Below, piece by piece: positions 14,187 to 27,277 of a stretch of 64,000 bases of DNA (positions are counted from its first letter, which is position 1; each line of letters begins with the position of its first letter). The position numbers and the translations under genes are program-made. The DNA is from Eremophila alpestris peregrina (taxonomy: Eukaryota; Chordata; Aves; Passeriformes; Alaudidae). Location of the stretch: positions 4,623,690-4,687,689 of the forward strand of contig WMCF01000021.1 of the NCBI GenBank assembly GCA_009792885.1, read 5' to 3'. A model generated the notes under the pieces. That model was not told the DNA's origin and made no database searches. It saw only the letters and a list, made by a program, of their open reading frames with translations.

Positions 14187-14253
14187 CCAAAAAAAGCCCA
14201 AACAACCAAACAAAACCCCAAATGAATGAACAAACAAAAAATCAAAAAAAAAT
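14187..14253. repeat. A/C-rich low-complexity tract
   Basis: Roughly 65 bases composed almost wholly of A with scattered C (AAACAACC, AAACAAAA, AATGAATG units). One of several similar tracts in the window. No retroposed body is recognisable on either side. Confidence 0.7.
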
Positions 14254-15911
14254 TGTACATTTTGATATTATCAAATACTGCACAAGTTGAAATCTTGTCA
14301 TTAACTGCTCATCAAATACATGAAGCAATGCACAATGTCACATGTGGGTGGTGAAAAGCATGTGAAATTTGATGTCTACAATGAAAGATTTTTGATTTCT
14401 CTTGACCTATATCTTTTTAAAAATGAGTTAAAAATGTGCCCTTCAGCTGGAAAACTTTGAGCTAGAAGCTGTCTTAGAGGGCTTAGCAGATGGTTTGGCC
14501 TCTAGCTCTAGGAGGTGCTTGGTTAAATGTTTTGTGCATGTTCATGTACTGAACCCTGACTTAGTGCATGTTATAGTGTTTAAAATTTTCACTCCATGAG
14601 AGCCAGAGATCTCTATATAATGTATTTAGCTATGAGAGCAGTAGGATAACACTGCCTATGGTACAGTAGGATTCTATGTCCAAACTATGCAGAAGTAACA
14701 TGGTTATTTATCATCCAAAAAAAGTAGAAATGGAGTATGGAGTCGTTTTATTTTCACATGGATTAGCATTCTGTCATATATAACTGTCAACTGCTTTTAA
14801 ATCCTAGAAGATGCAATTAAGGGACATAAAACTACCACCTGCCACTCAGTCTAGATGTTAACTCAACCATGATGACATTATGGTTATGATACAATAATAT
14901 TGCAAAAATAGAATTACTGCTAGGCTGCCTAACCTGAGCAGCACCTGAATTTAAACAGTTTTCAAAGCACCTGGGTTTAAATAGTGTCAGTGTGTTTTAA
15001 AGAGCTTTCTTAATTATTTACTGTATCTGAAAGAGTTCAAACTCTCAAATGAGCCTCTCTGTAACTCCCTCCCATCCAGCTGGATGCTGGGTGATCTCAA
15101 ACTCCAAGTGACATTAGCAGAACCCATTTTTGCAGGGCATGCCATGGGAAGCTCCTGGTCCTTGGCAGATGCATTTGCAGCCAGTTTTTCAGGACTAAAA
15201 TAATTTCATTCAAAGCACATCTTGGAGAATAGCTACAATAGAAAGTCTTCCACATCTTTTGGATTTCCAAATGCTGTTCTTCTAAGCCATAAGTTGTGTC
15301 CATTTAGCATGAATCCTCTCACATAGAAAAGCTGGATTTCCAGAGGGAGCACCAATATAATGTTCAAGCCAGACACCAGAACACGAGATTTGAAATAAAA
15401 ATCAATACAGAGCCATACAGATGCTAAAGTACACTGAAAATAAAATTGTTTTCCACTGTAAATGTAATTTTAAAATCTAACATATTCAATATATTTGATA
15501 TTGATTATGTTAGCAGTATTTCTGAAGGCTAATAGATCCAATGTACTATTTGTACTGAAGTACAACACTGCTTTTGTTGTCCTAGCAACAGCAAGGAAAG
15601 AATGATCTCACAAATCAAATTCAATGGAAATGCAATGCTTTACAGAAAAAGACAACTAAATGATCTTAAAAGTATATTTTTAAGTAGCCATCTTTATAAC
15701 TCAAATCTGCCCTTTCCAAACTGAGATCATTCTAAGGAGCAGGTAGAATGGGCAGCATGAACCTACATTTTAATGAAGAAAAAGTAGAATGAAGCTGAAT
15801 TGCCAGACTGGAATATTTTGTATATCTGACCAAATTCCTCTGGCTACAATTGCCTATGCAGTAGACAATTCCCACCCCCTCCTGTGGCCAGGGCATCATC
15901 GAGGGGACTGT

Positions 15912-16046
15912 TTCTATCAGGAGGTATGAAAGCAAATCTTAGGAGGTACTTTTATTATTTTTTTACTGCTGTCTCTTATACACATCTATTCTATCAGGAG
16001 GTATGAAAGCAAATCTTAGGAGGTACTTTTATTATTTTTTTACTGC
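15912..16046. repeat. 58-bp direct duplication around a Tn5 mosaic end (artefact)
   Basis: Bases 15912-15969 recur at 15989-16046. By eye the two 58-base copies are identical, offset by 77 bases. The 19 bases between them, read with the last C of the first copy, contain the engineered Tn5 mosaic end. A natural tandem duplication would not contain this synthetic sequence. The likely cause is an untrimmed tagmentation-library read used in assembly or gap filling, so the true genome probably has one copy and no insert. Confidence 0.9.
15969..15987 (+). other. Engineered Tn5 (Nextera) mosaic-end sequence
   Basis: These bases read CTGTCTCTTATACACATCT, the 19-bp hyperactive mosaic end recognised by Tn5 transposase in Illumina tagmentation kits. 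The mosaic end is a laboratory hybrid of the outer and inner ends of IS50 and is not expected in a bird genome. It lies exactly at the junction of a flanking direct duplication. The next adapter bases are absent, so only the mosaic end was retained. I treat it as vector or adapter contamination, not biology. Confidence 0.95.
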
Positions 16047-17293
16047 AATCTCAAGACAGCCCCATGAGAGGGGCAGAGAGGGGGACTGGACCAGTAAGAC
16101 ATTTCACAGACCACACTCCTGTGTGCCAGGCTTCTTGGAGACATCTCGCTCTCTTTCATGTCTAGAAATGCATCCCCAGCCAGCCCCACAACATGATTTC
16201 CTGATTCTGAAATCTCTGAACACCCCCTGACCTCCATCACTTTGTGCTGTAAAGCAGAATCACATTTTTCCCCTCAAGCCAGGTCCTACTGCAAGTACTG
16301 ACTGGAGGAAGAGCATTTTCATTTACATCAACAAGTCTTATAACATGTTTATTCTATGAGCATCTTCAACAAGAATAATCTAAGGACAAGAAAGTGAATA
16401 GATAAACATATTTCAACATCCATATGAAATTGGAATGAACCAAGGAGCAAAAATAAATCATGGTAGGCCTTGAAGAAAATGGGAGGAATAGGTTCACCAG
16501 ATTGATGGTAAACTGCATTTCCCTGTAGTCTCAAATATTTATGTTGGATTGTATCTGAGATCAGATCTAATCTAGAAACTGAAACATAACATACTATTAA
16601 CCCTTCTGAAAAAGATTTACTGTTCATTGGTCAGTCAAACCAGGAAATGTTCCTAGAAAATAACACTTGATTATGCATCATACTCCAGAATACCCAGAGT
16701 GAAATCAGATGTGAGAAAACAATGAGTATTCCTCACAAGGCTGGTAATCATTTATCCTTTCACCAATAAAATGTCTGTATGCAGAACTGCAAGAGCAAAA
16801 CGATCACTGAGGATATAAATATATTTTAAATGAAGTTCTGTTAACTATTTGAATATAATTCTAAAAAAAATCCAAAACATAAAAACACACTACAGAACCA
16901 AGCTGGATTTTGTGTAGCTTCTGAGAGTTCAAACACCATTTAGAAAATCATACAAATCAAGGGTTTAAAATAGATTAATTTGGAGTACTAATTCCCTTGT
17001 TACCATCTCATGCAATGATAAGATAAGCAGGTATAAGTATAGTAGACACATTTTTATACATCATTGTGAGGGAATATCAGCAACCTGGGGGCATGATGTA
17101 ATCAGAGAGCAAAAAAAAAAATCTAAAATATTGGAGCAGTGCATATTCTGCTTCCTGGAGAAGATACCAAGTCAGATGTAGATATCCTTTCAATAGATTT
17201 TTTTAATGTGTTCAGTTTTGCCCTGTCTTTATCACAAAGAAATTAATAGGTTTGATTTTTTGGGGTTTTTAGTTTACTCTTGGGGTTGGTTCT

Positions 17294-17321
17294 TGTTTGT
17301 TTTGTTTGTTTGTTTGTTTTT
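17294..17321. repeat. (GTTT)n simple repeat
   Basis: Tandem GTTT units with one GTTTT variant. It is preceded by a T-rich run containing TTTTTTGGGGTTTTT. A similar T6-G4-T6 word occurs near 48833. Confidence 0.75.
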
Positions 17322-17663
17322 AATTGGCCAATGGGAGCATTTTCCAAAATCCTCATGTTGAATTCATTTAGCTATTGCTTATATTGTACATTCTTGTCAT
17401 ATGAATTGTAACTGTCATATGCAGCATGTCTTTATAGTTGCAGTCCCCATTTATGAAGCAAATTTCTGTCATTCTATTGTCCCGTATTGACAGCAGATTC
17501 CTTAATTATTTTTCTAAATAATGTAAACAATCAAATTTTTTTTCAATTTAAAATTAAAAGTAGAAGTATTATTAGTGAACAGAAACATAACCTGAAAAGA
17601 AAACTGGTTTAAGAAATCTTTTTAGATGGGGGGAAGTGCTTTTCCTTGAAAGCTTTTGACTCC

Positions 17664-17688
17664 TTTTTTAAAAAAAAAACAAAAAAAA
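17664..17688. repeat. T-run / A-run junction
   Basis: A run of T residues passes directly into runs of A separated by a single C. It can fold back on itself and is prone to slippage in sequencing and replication. Confidence 0.65.
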
Positions 17689-19552
17689 CCCCTGAATTAA
17701 ACCTGAATGTCCATGTGCAACTTCACCAGCTACACTGAAGCTTCAATTACACTGATCATGCAAGTACAGAATATAAATTTGTCAAGGCATGCTGGAAATT
17801 GCAAGAAGGACAAAGCAAGTCAGATGGTAAAATAGCAATGCTGTACTTTGTCCAAAGCCACTGGAATGATCCATCAGCTATGAATTTTCACAAATACCAA
17901 GAAATTCAGTAGCTATTTTAGTGCTAAAGTGCAAGACTCAGGGAGATGAAATAGATGATGATGAAAAAAAATTCTCTTGTCCATGAACAGTAATAGTAAT
18001 TTAGTGTAACCCATACCCCTGCAGAAAAACATCCCTGTGTAATGCAGAATACTTTCATCAAGCAAAATTTGACTTTATCTCAACCTAATCTCCAGGTCAT
18101 GTCACCTCAGGGAAACCTCAGCTGAGCAATCTTTATTTTGCTTTTCAGCTCCAGATTCAGCTTCACATTAACATGGAAGGCAAAGACAGACAAAAGCAAA
18201 TAAAATGCTGAAATTTAGTTTTAAAATACATATCCTATTCTTACAATAAGCAACATACATTTTCAGCTGGATTATGGCTATAAGCCTATGGATGTCATTT
18301 TGGAAATATAATGAATATGATAGATTTTCCTAACTTCTTGTTCATGTAGGGAAGCTGTATGAAAGTTGAAGAAACAATATAAAAATACTCTGCAAAGAAA
18401 TGAAGCTAACTCTTCATCTGTAACCATCCTTATTCAATACAAAAGGGCCTTATTCTAACTTAGCCAGTAATGGGTTAGAGGTGACTTAAATTTAAAAATA
18501 ACTACCCACAAGGGAGATGTACTGTAATAATAGAGTTAATTGGCAATGGCAATATTATTATGCAAGTGCAATGAAAAAAAAAAATAAATTAAAAATCTCC
18601 ACTTAAGAAGCCTGCAGTACCACTGGACATGAGAAATGTACCTGAGTGTATTTACTAGTCAGCAGCAGGTAGAACTGTGGGGAGCACACCAGTTTGTAGA
18701 AAAGTCATTTCTGACTCCAAAGCTTTACTGTCTTGTACTTAACAGCAGCTCTACACTATTTCTGTAGAATTCCTCACCCTCACACATTGTCTTTGTGTGT
18801 CACTAGTGGCAATTAGGTATTTTGCTTGAAGAGGAGGAGACTGCAGCACACAAGCTCATTTTAGCCCACTTACCCAGAAGGGAATGCGGGGGGGAAATGT
18901 GAGAGCTTTAAAATAAACAAACAGAAAACAGATGGCAATTCAAAAAGTACTCAAAACGGGAGAATTGCTGCAAGGCTGAAGTCGAAATAAGCTCATGTAC
19001 AAAGTCCCCTTCCTCACCCAAAGATCAAATCTTGCTAACTCCAGAGAAGTAGAAGTAAATCCATCCCCACTTAGCCCGTGGAGCCACTGAGACCAAACAG
19101 ACCCTTGCAAGGCTCAAGAGGAGAGATGGGCCCATCCCCACAGGCACCAGCCAAGCTTTTTGTGGCCTTGGTATCACCCACATGTCTTCCTGTCACTAAC
19201 TTCTGCACAGGCTGGTAGTGGAATGCAAAGAGGAAACTGTTCAGCAGAGTATCAGCCCATATTCATCTGAAAAATGAAAGACTGTACTAGAGTCTACATT
19301 CTACAGGAAAACCCTTGCCCCCAAATTTTTGTGATCCTGACCTAGTTGTCCTAGCTAACAGAAAGACTCATTGACATCTAGAGGAAGCCTCAAGTCAACA
19401 GAGGCCAATTCTATCCCCATCCAATACTAGGTAACACCTAGATTATGAGCTAGAACAGGAAAGTATTTCTTGAAAGTCAATATGAATATTTATAGCAGCT
19501 ATTATGACTGGCATCTTAAGTCAGTGAATAGTAAAATTAGACACTTAAAATA

Positions 19553-19590
19553 ATTTAAACCAATTAAATGGAGCTCATTTAAACCAATTA
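19553..19590. repeat. Two 14-bp direct repeats, 24-bp period
   Basis: The 14-base word ATTTAAACCAATTA occurs at 19553-19566 and again at 19577-19590, separated by 10 bases. A local duplication is the simplest explanation. The word contains a CCAAT core and an AATTA homeodomain-like core. Confidence 0.7.
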
Positions 19591-22500
19591 GAATACTCCA
19601 GTGAGTAAAAAGGTCATCAATCTCTCTTTAAGCACACCAAAAGAGAGCCTAATGCTCAAAGTCAGAAAATCTGGAAAGTTTGAGGCAACTTTCCTCTCCA
19701 CTTTGAACATTTCTGTCACAAACACCTACATCAGCAGGAGGAAACACAGGATTCCACAACCTCCAACAGGATAAGGGACATAAAGGGGGAAGGTGCCTGG
19801 TTTGCTCATGTTAGCTCAAGTTTATCTGCCTTCTTGGTTTGGTTTATCTACAGTATTACATCATCTGAACAAAACATTTTGTGGCAGACTTCAATAGGGA
19901 GTTTGGCCTGACTCACTCAACATATTACCTTCATCCTCTCCACAAGTCAGTGAAAACACTGACAGGTGTCACTTTTAAGTGTCAGTTATTTATGTCTTAC
20001 AGATATTCTTGTTTAGGAAGGAAAAATATCGAGAAAGACATAAAAATTTGACACAGAACCCATTTCAAATCTAGGAAAAGGAGAAACAGCTGCTCTTGGT
20101 TTAGTCTGGCATGTTCTCTACCACTGGCAGCTGCTGAACCTGCTGTGCTGCTTTGCTCAGCAAAAACAGGATCCTAACATAATAGAACAGAAATAGGTTC
20201 ACAGAAGTGAAACAATCAGACTCACTGGAATGCTCAAATCTGGTCCAAGCACAAACTAAGCCAACACAGAAAGACAGTTGGGGAAAAAGAATGCAAAGCA
20301 GCAGAACTTGGAGAGGTGCATAAGGACAAAGGCAAAAGGAATTTAGCAGATCAAAAGAACCTGCCCCCCATTCTTGTACTGCACACAGTGAAGATGTTCC
20401 CATGGTGCAATGACTAATGCAGTATCATAACCCCCCAAATGCCTTTTATTCATTCCACATCTTGAGCAACTGGGACAACTTGGCAGTATCAGCAAGTCAG
20501 AGAAGAGAATTTGTCTCTTTCATAGTTTACATTGTAAAACATATTTCTGTATTTTGTAATTTGAAAGTGATCTGTTCCTTGCTTTAGCCATCAAGTCCAC
20601 TGTACATAAAGGAGAGCTCTTGCTAAACTGTTTTTCATTCTCAGGAAGAGAACCTTATTTAAGCTGAGCAAGGTTGAAACACAATGTTTATATGTCACAT
20701 AAATATGCAAATAAAGTAACAGAAAGCACAGTATTTCAGTCTGGTGCTATGCAACATATGATTCACTCAGTTGTATTCTTGTTTTTTCATACAAAGCCTC
20801 TATGGCTGCCTGGAATGCACACAGCAAGTTGCTAATCTCACTAGTAGTGCACTTAATATGACCACAAATAAAAGGACAAAAGTGGTATCTAAATAAACCA
20901 ATTTACAGCACATTTTACATTGATTTCAACCACCAAGTCCAGTCAAATACATACATTTTAAGGCAGTTTAAGTCCTAGTGCTGACCTTCCTTATGCAATT
21001 AGTTCAAATGGCACAGCCATCGGTTTTATCCAAAACTTAGCTGAGAATCCCCAGAATGCCATCCCTGTCTACATAAAATTGGGCAATATGCACGCTCTGG
21101 AGAGGGATGAATGATGATTACTTCCTAGGAGTATGTGTGCACATATGCTGTGTGTTGGAGAGACAGACTGAGTACAGAAAACTGTCACAACAAGCAGAAA
21201 ATGACAATGTAACATGCTATTGATCAAGGAGATTTAAATACCAAAGCAAGAAAGAAAGTCACATTGCAAAATGCTAAGGCACAATGCAAGTTAGGACATA
21301 CTAATGAATATGGACAGATCTAGAGCTCCTTCTAAATAATCACCTCATTTCCACTGATATTGTTTCATCCCAGCATCACAATCAAAGGAAATAGACTGAG
21401 ATCCCCAGATCAGCACCACAGGAACCAACTAGACCACATAAATATGCACAAAAGATGAGAAAATAGTGTACTACACAACAAAATTCTGGCAGCACTCAGT
21501 GCTTACCTAGCAATTTGCAGATTTTAGTATTTGGCCTAATGAAGAAATAAATAATTAAGTCAACTAGGCATGTTCAAATTGTTTAGAGACCTATAGCAAT
21601 GATCTTCATGGATCCCTTCCCAGCTGAGATATTTTATGGTTCTATTATTAGATTACACCTGACCAAAATGCAATGTATTGCTAGATGGTTGACAAATAAA
21701 CCAACAAAATTCAAGAATGGAAGCAAACCCTGCTTTTAACTCACATTGAAAGGCAATATTTTCAAGAAAGAGGAACACCAAGGGTTTCAGGAAAGTGTAT
21801 GTAATAGCCTCAGTTAAAAACAAAATCCATAATGTTTTATAGCAATTGGTCAGCATGCAATTGCTTCTGATCTGAGAGCTTTTAGCAGATAAAACTCCAT
21901 GGGCTTCTGTGACAGAGCTTGCTTTAGTCAAACAAGACTGGAGTAGGAATTATTAATTTTTCCCTACCTTCACCTCTTTGACACAGCATAACTGACTTGC
22001 CTTCAGCAGAGGTGTTCCTGATTTTACATCAGCTGACAAAAGATGGAAGCTGGGGTTGAATCCAGTTGAGTGAATTCTGGAACAGATGGATTTAAGAAAG
22101 CTTTAACTCACCACCCATTCAGTCTATATCATCAACCACTATCAACTATGATCTCATCTGCACTTGACACGACCAATACATCATGAAGGACAAACCTGTG
22201 CATGTATTCACAGGTATTGCAGGCTGTATTTTCTGTCTGTCTGACTTTAAGAAATCATGAGAATTGAGGTAGATAGAGTAATTCTCTCAGTGGATTTTAA
22301 AGTTCTTGAGTAAAATGAGGGTCATTGCAGGGACAAATAGCAAACATATTGTGGCATTTCTTTATCCCACTGTTAATGCTGCAGCTAAAAGCTAACAGCT
22401 TCAAAAACAAGTATATAATTTAAAATTTATAGTATTAACAAACAGTGTAGAACATTCTCCTTCAGCTGTACTATGGCCAAAATGAAAGAGCAGAACAAAA

Positions 22501-24335
22501 TAAATTAACATATTGGGGGTACAGAACATAGTTCACCCTGCCTTCAGGAGAAACTAAAATATATACAAACTAAGACGACCTTTCCATTGTGATTTAACTC
22601 TTATGAAGAGTGGTTTCTGTAGCAGTGTATCATTCTGTGATACTATGGCTATGCCAGCACTTCACAAAGAAGAGGAAATATCTTCATTTTATACTACAAA
22701 CTAGGAAACAAAGTAAGTTCCTTTCCCAAGGAAAATGGCAAATCCAAGTCTACAGTGCCCAGTCCTCTCCACCATGTTCTCCCAATTGTGCCATGATAAA
22801 ACTGAAAATGCTTTTCATGAGGAGTGATAATTTCTAACTGCAGCCTTGTTGATATGGCTGCACCAAGTACAGTTATTCATTCAGCTGTTTCAAGCTATGC
22901 ACCAAATCTTTACTTCTGCACACTCGTGATATGAAGAAATTGCAATATTTATTTCACTCTTCCTACCCAGGCAAAGTGAATTGGAGGAACACGAGTTCCA
23001 CCTCCCAACACTACTGTTTTATACTGTGATATTGGGGGAGGCTAGCAGTTTTATATTCATCAAAAATAACATGAGAATTACGTCTCCAAGGAGAAGACAC
23101 ACATCTGCAAAAGAAACACTGAAAACTGCTCCTAGAGAATATTCTAATTACAAGCCACATTTTCTTCGCATAGGATCAGTGACTGAATCCCACGAACTTC
23201 AACAGGAGGTTTGGACCTCAGTAAGTTAAAGAGATGTGCGAGGGCACAACCTTTCTCCTTCAGCAACATACTCATTGTACACCCTCTTCACATTTGTCTC
23301 TCTCATTTTATATCAGTGGGAAAGAAGGAAAGCAGGTGAGAGAAGAGAGACCTTAGACTGTGGAGAACATGGGTGATTATTGCCTTCCTTAAGGAAAACA
23401 GTAAAATATTGATGACCATTGGAGAAAGACGTAAAATATCAAATTTCTTGATATTTCTTTGTAAAAAGATCTTTGTATGGCATTGTCCTTTCTTTGTGCT
23501 AACACATTAAAATGTAATCAGCTCCTAGTGAAACCAGCCTCCACTGAACAACCACTGGAAACATCCATAGAACAGATTTATTCTTTTCATTCCTCTTGAT
23601 TAACTTGGCCCCCACCAGGTACAAAGTTTGTGCCCAGTTCTCTTGATTTCTGAGGTTACACACACATTCAGAGTCAGGCTGGGGTCTGTACAGCCCAAAC
23701 AGCCCAAACACTTCTCTTCCTGCACACAAACCTCCTGTTGAGCTGGTCTAGAACAACTCCAACAAGGTTCAACATCCACTAAAAGCAAGTGCACTCCCTG
23801 GATTAAAAGGAGTTTTTTCCAGAATCAAGTTTTCTATTGAAGAAACCACACTTTTCCCTTATTTCCAGTCATTCCTCCTAGCAGCTACCTCTGTGATTAG
23901 GGCAGCTGTTGTCAATACAGATTTCCTAGGTTAAGAAAAAAGAAAACTCCTTTAGTACTAAATGAGTCAAGGATACCTACACTGTTTATGTATTTCTCAA
24001 AAAGAATATTTCTCTTGCAGCTATAATTGTCAGATGCACAGTTGTTGTCCTGGCTTTCTCTGACTTGTTACACAGGAGAGAAATAATTGCCTTTTTCCCT
24101 TGTAGCTCTTGTTTTCTGACAAGGGCTAACATTTCTGGAAGCAAAATTCAGCCTAAACAAGTCTTATTCTACAAGAATTTATGATTGTCTTCTTAAAGTA
24201 TCTGAAATATTGTTGAACAAAACACTCCCTTGACTGGCTGCTGCATATTTTTCTAGGAATTACTGACATTACATGCAACTCATTAGTCTCAGTATTTGGT
24301 GCAACAGTAGATGAAGAAACAAATTTTGGTTACTG

Positions 24336-24350
24336 TCAATCAATCAATCA
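24336..24350. repeat. Short (TCAA)n microsatellite
   Basis: Nearly four tandem TCAA units. Minor simple repeat. Confidence 0.65.
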
Positions 24351-24572
24351 CACATATATTTTCAGTAAAATGACATGCCAAATTCCCAACATTCTAATGA
24401 AATGCTAATAAATGATGACCTGTCAGCTTGATTGCATTCTGCAGCCTTTAGAGAAAGTGACTGCTTTGTAGCCCCTCTGTAGGTAAAGGGCAAAAACTCC
24501 AGAGATTAAATTGACAAAGTGCAAAATTAATCCAGGAGAAAAGGTCCAGAATGCAGGAAGCACACAACAAGG

Positions 24573-24648
24573 AAAAAAAACAAATATTAATTAACAACAA
24601 CAAAAAAAAAAAACCTCACCAAAATCAAAAAAGCCACCACCAACAACC
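24573..24648. repeat. A-rich tract with (CAA)n and (CCA)n
   Basis: Two long A runs, ACAACAAC units and a CCACCACCAACAACC end. Low complexity with no recognisable retroposon upstream. Confidence 0.7.
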
Positions 24649-26030
24649 TATTGCAAGACTTAAAAACCCCTCCAAGCATGCACAATGGCAAAAAATATTT
24701 GAGTGAGCAGAAATAATCTAAACACAGTCTACTCCTTAAAAAGAATAGTCTGAATTGAGGCTGGAAAGAGTCCCTCCTCCTTCTTCCTCACAGTAATTTT
24801 TAGTTTCAATGAAAATGGGGAGTGACCAAGTTTAAAAGATTTTTGAATTTACATTTGTGAAAATTAATTAAGAAACATCGATGTAAAGACTGTTTTGGGG
24901 ACACTTGATTTTGGAATGGTTAGCTGGCCTATGCACATCCCAGTGATTGATTGATCTTTTTTGTTTTCCCTTTGTACAGGGAATAGCTAAAATACTATTT
25001 TTTTTTTCAATGTACATTACTGGCATTTTACACTTACAGCTTGTACTTATAATTTTCCTATCATCGTGATTCTTTTAAACAGATATATTCTTTGTTTGAG
25101 GAACAAACTAGTATTTCATTTGTACACTACATTGGTTAATTCTAAATTAGCATGGAATACATTAGGGGTGCCTGCAATATTTTTTTTTCTATTTCAGTAG
25201 TTCCCCGTAAGTAGTGATGCTACAATAAACCTCCAGTTCATCAACATCTAGAAACCAGTTAAAGTACAGCTCATTACAGATCATCTTTCCATTGTGAGCC
25301 TGAAAGCTGTGATTAGCAGAGAGTCTGCAAAGAAAACATTGGGAAATGTGATTTTATTGCACCTACAATTTCCTTTCTTCAACTTCTGTATTATTCAGCA
25401 GAAACTTTAATTCAACTGGATATATTCAAAATAAGCCTAATCAGTGGATAGATTCAGCAGATGAGCAGTTGTGGCACTACATTTACTTTTAACTTCCAAA
25501 AAAATTAAGATGGAGTCCGACTTACATATTCTCTGCACAGAATGAAGCAGAGTATTATAAAACGCATTTGCCAAAAGAATAAATCGTGATTGACAAAAAG
25601 AAATTTGTTAATACAATGGTTTGAGTCAGTTGACAGAAATTTTTGTCAACAGAATAGATAAAGGGATTCAAAAATGAAATTTCCAGATGAAACAGCTTTG
25701 ATGTTTCTGATGAAAAGCATTTTGTTGACGGAATGGATCAGAGGAAAAAAAATGCATTTTCTCAACACAAGGGTTTTAGCTCTTTGACAAAATATATTTT
25801 ATCCCCAGATGTTTTGCCTGAGTTGTCAATTATTCCCCATGTCTGCCATTATCCAATCATTTTGCTGTCAACTGAAAGATTTCTTTAGCAGCAGCTCTGT
25901 GAAAGCAACTGGAGGTATTACAAATACCACTGCAATTAATCACATAAAATAACTTGTTATGATGTTTTACTTAGCCCCATTCTCACCAAAAGCCAACTGA
26001 GTTAAAGATATAAGTTGAATTTTGGGTTAG

Positions 26031-26062
26031 TTCTTTTTTTTCTTCTTCTTCTTTTTTATTTT
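26031..26062. repeat. Pyrimidine tract with (TTC)n
   Basis: Nine T residues, four TTC/TCT units and a further T run. On this strand it is almost pure pyrimidine and is followed by TTTTAG, so it resembles a splice acceptor. It is more simply a slippage-prone microsatellite. Confidence 0.65.
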
Positions 26063-27222
26063 AGCTTTCATTAATGCACAGTATATATTAAAATTTCCAT
26101 TCTTTATTCCTCGGAAGACAATTTGATGAGAGCTGCTTTTCTGTTAAGGTATCTATTCCATAAAGATACACATATATGGTGAGGAAAAGGACCAGTTGTG
26201 CCCCTGGAACATCTCAAGCAAGTGCTAATGTGTAAATTGGAATAACTAGAGTCAGTCACCTCCTCCACCTCGGTAAAGGAAGTCACACACTTTCTGTGAA
26301 GTAGCTGTAGGCAGCTGGGTAGGTCTATGAGTAAATAGAAGGAGGTGGGAAATAAATTTGTACTCCACTGCACATCTTCCCCTTGCACACAGGAGGAAGA
26401 GCAGTCCAGAGTGACAAGCCTTAACTAACCAAGTACATAAAGTGAGTAAAAGGAGGAGCAACTAGCTTTTGTTTCTTTTACTTTTTTAACAGTCAAGTGA
26501 TATGACAATCTTGTTGGCTCATATATGTGCTTTTTGTTCTTATATGAGTTTGTTAAGATGCTGCCACCACGTGCAGAGATGCAAGTCTGACTTGCCTGAG
26601 GTCACCAGCAAGCGTCCACACAGATTATTCTCCATTAAATATCAGCATACAATACCCCAAGGTCATTCAGGATAAGGGGTTTTGTCATGCAAGACCTACA
26701 TCTGCAGTAGGGAGTAATTCAGCAAGGACGAATGTGGATTATTTTGTTCCTCGCGAACTGTCTTTATTTGAAAAATTGAAGGTGGATGGTAACAATAGCA
26801 AAATGCCACCTATTCACCTGACTGGAAAGTTACTGTTGGGAGGAACAGTAGAAAGATGGAAATAAATACATCTGCCTCAGAAGAAACAGTCACACCACTG
26901 TCAAAAAGTAGGGCATGAGTCTAGCTGGGTGCTGCACAATCCAAAACCTCTGAGTGCAAACAGTAAGATCACAGAATGAAGGAAAGCACAATCCATGGGA
27001 AAACACTGAAACCATGTGTTTCATGTGGGAAACATGTGAGAACATGACAGACTCAGTGGAATCTGAAACAGCCTTTTAGCAGGAGGAACAGGTAAAGGTC
27101 CTTTAGACCCCTTACTGCACCAACCTCTTCCCACTACACTTGCATCAAACTTGACTTAGCCAGATCTCTGTCACTCACCTGATATAGGATTTGATTTTAG
27201 TTCTTTTTTATGAATTGGTAAC

Positions 27223-27277
27223 AAAAAAAAAAAAAGTCCCTCTCCCTCCCCCCTCAAAAAACACACAGAAAAAAACC
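27223..27277. repeat. Poly-A followed by C/T-rich and A-rich tracts
   Basis: Thirteen A residues, then a pyrimidine stretch (TCCCTCTCCCTCCCCCC), then A/C-rich sequence. Compound low-complexity tract. Confidence 0.7.

Larger units (their letters stand above)
5367..15911. other. AT-rich non-coding sequence, no protein gene seen
   Basis: Mostly single-copy AT-rich DNA. The longest open frame (8198-8626, minus, 142 codons with an ATG) overlaps open frames on the other strand and matches nothing I recognise. Low-complexity tracts lie at 8272-8308, 12124-12136 and 14187-14253. A splice-flanked segment at 9852-9933 is listed separately. No tRNA, snRNA, LINE body or LTR was recognised. Confidence 0.55.
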
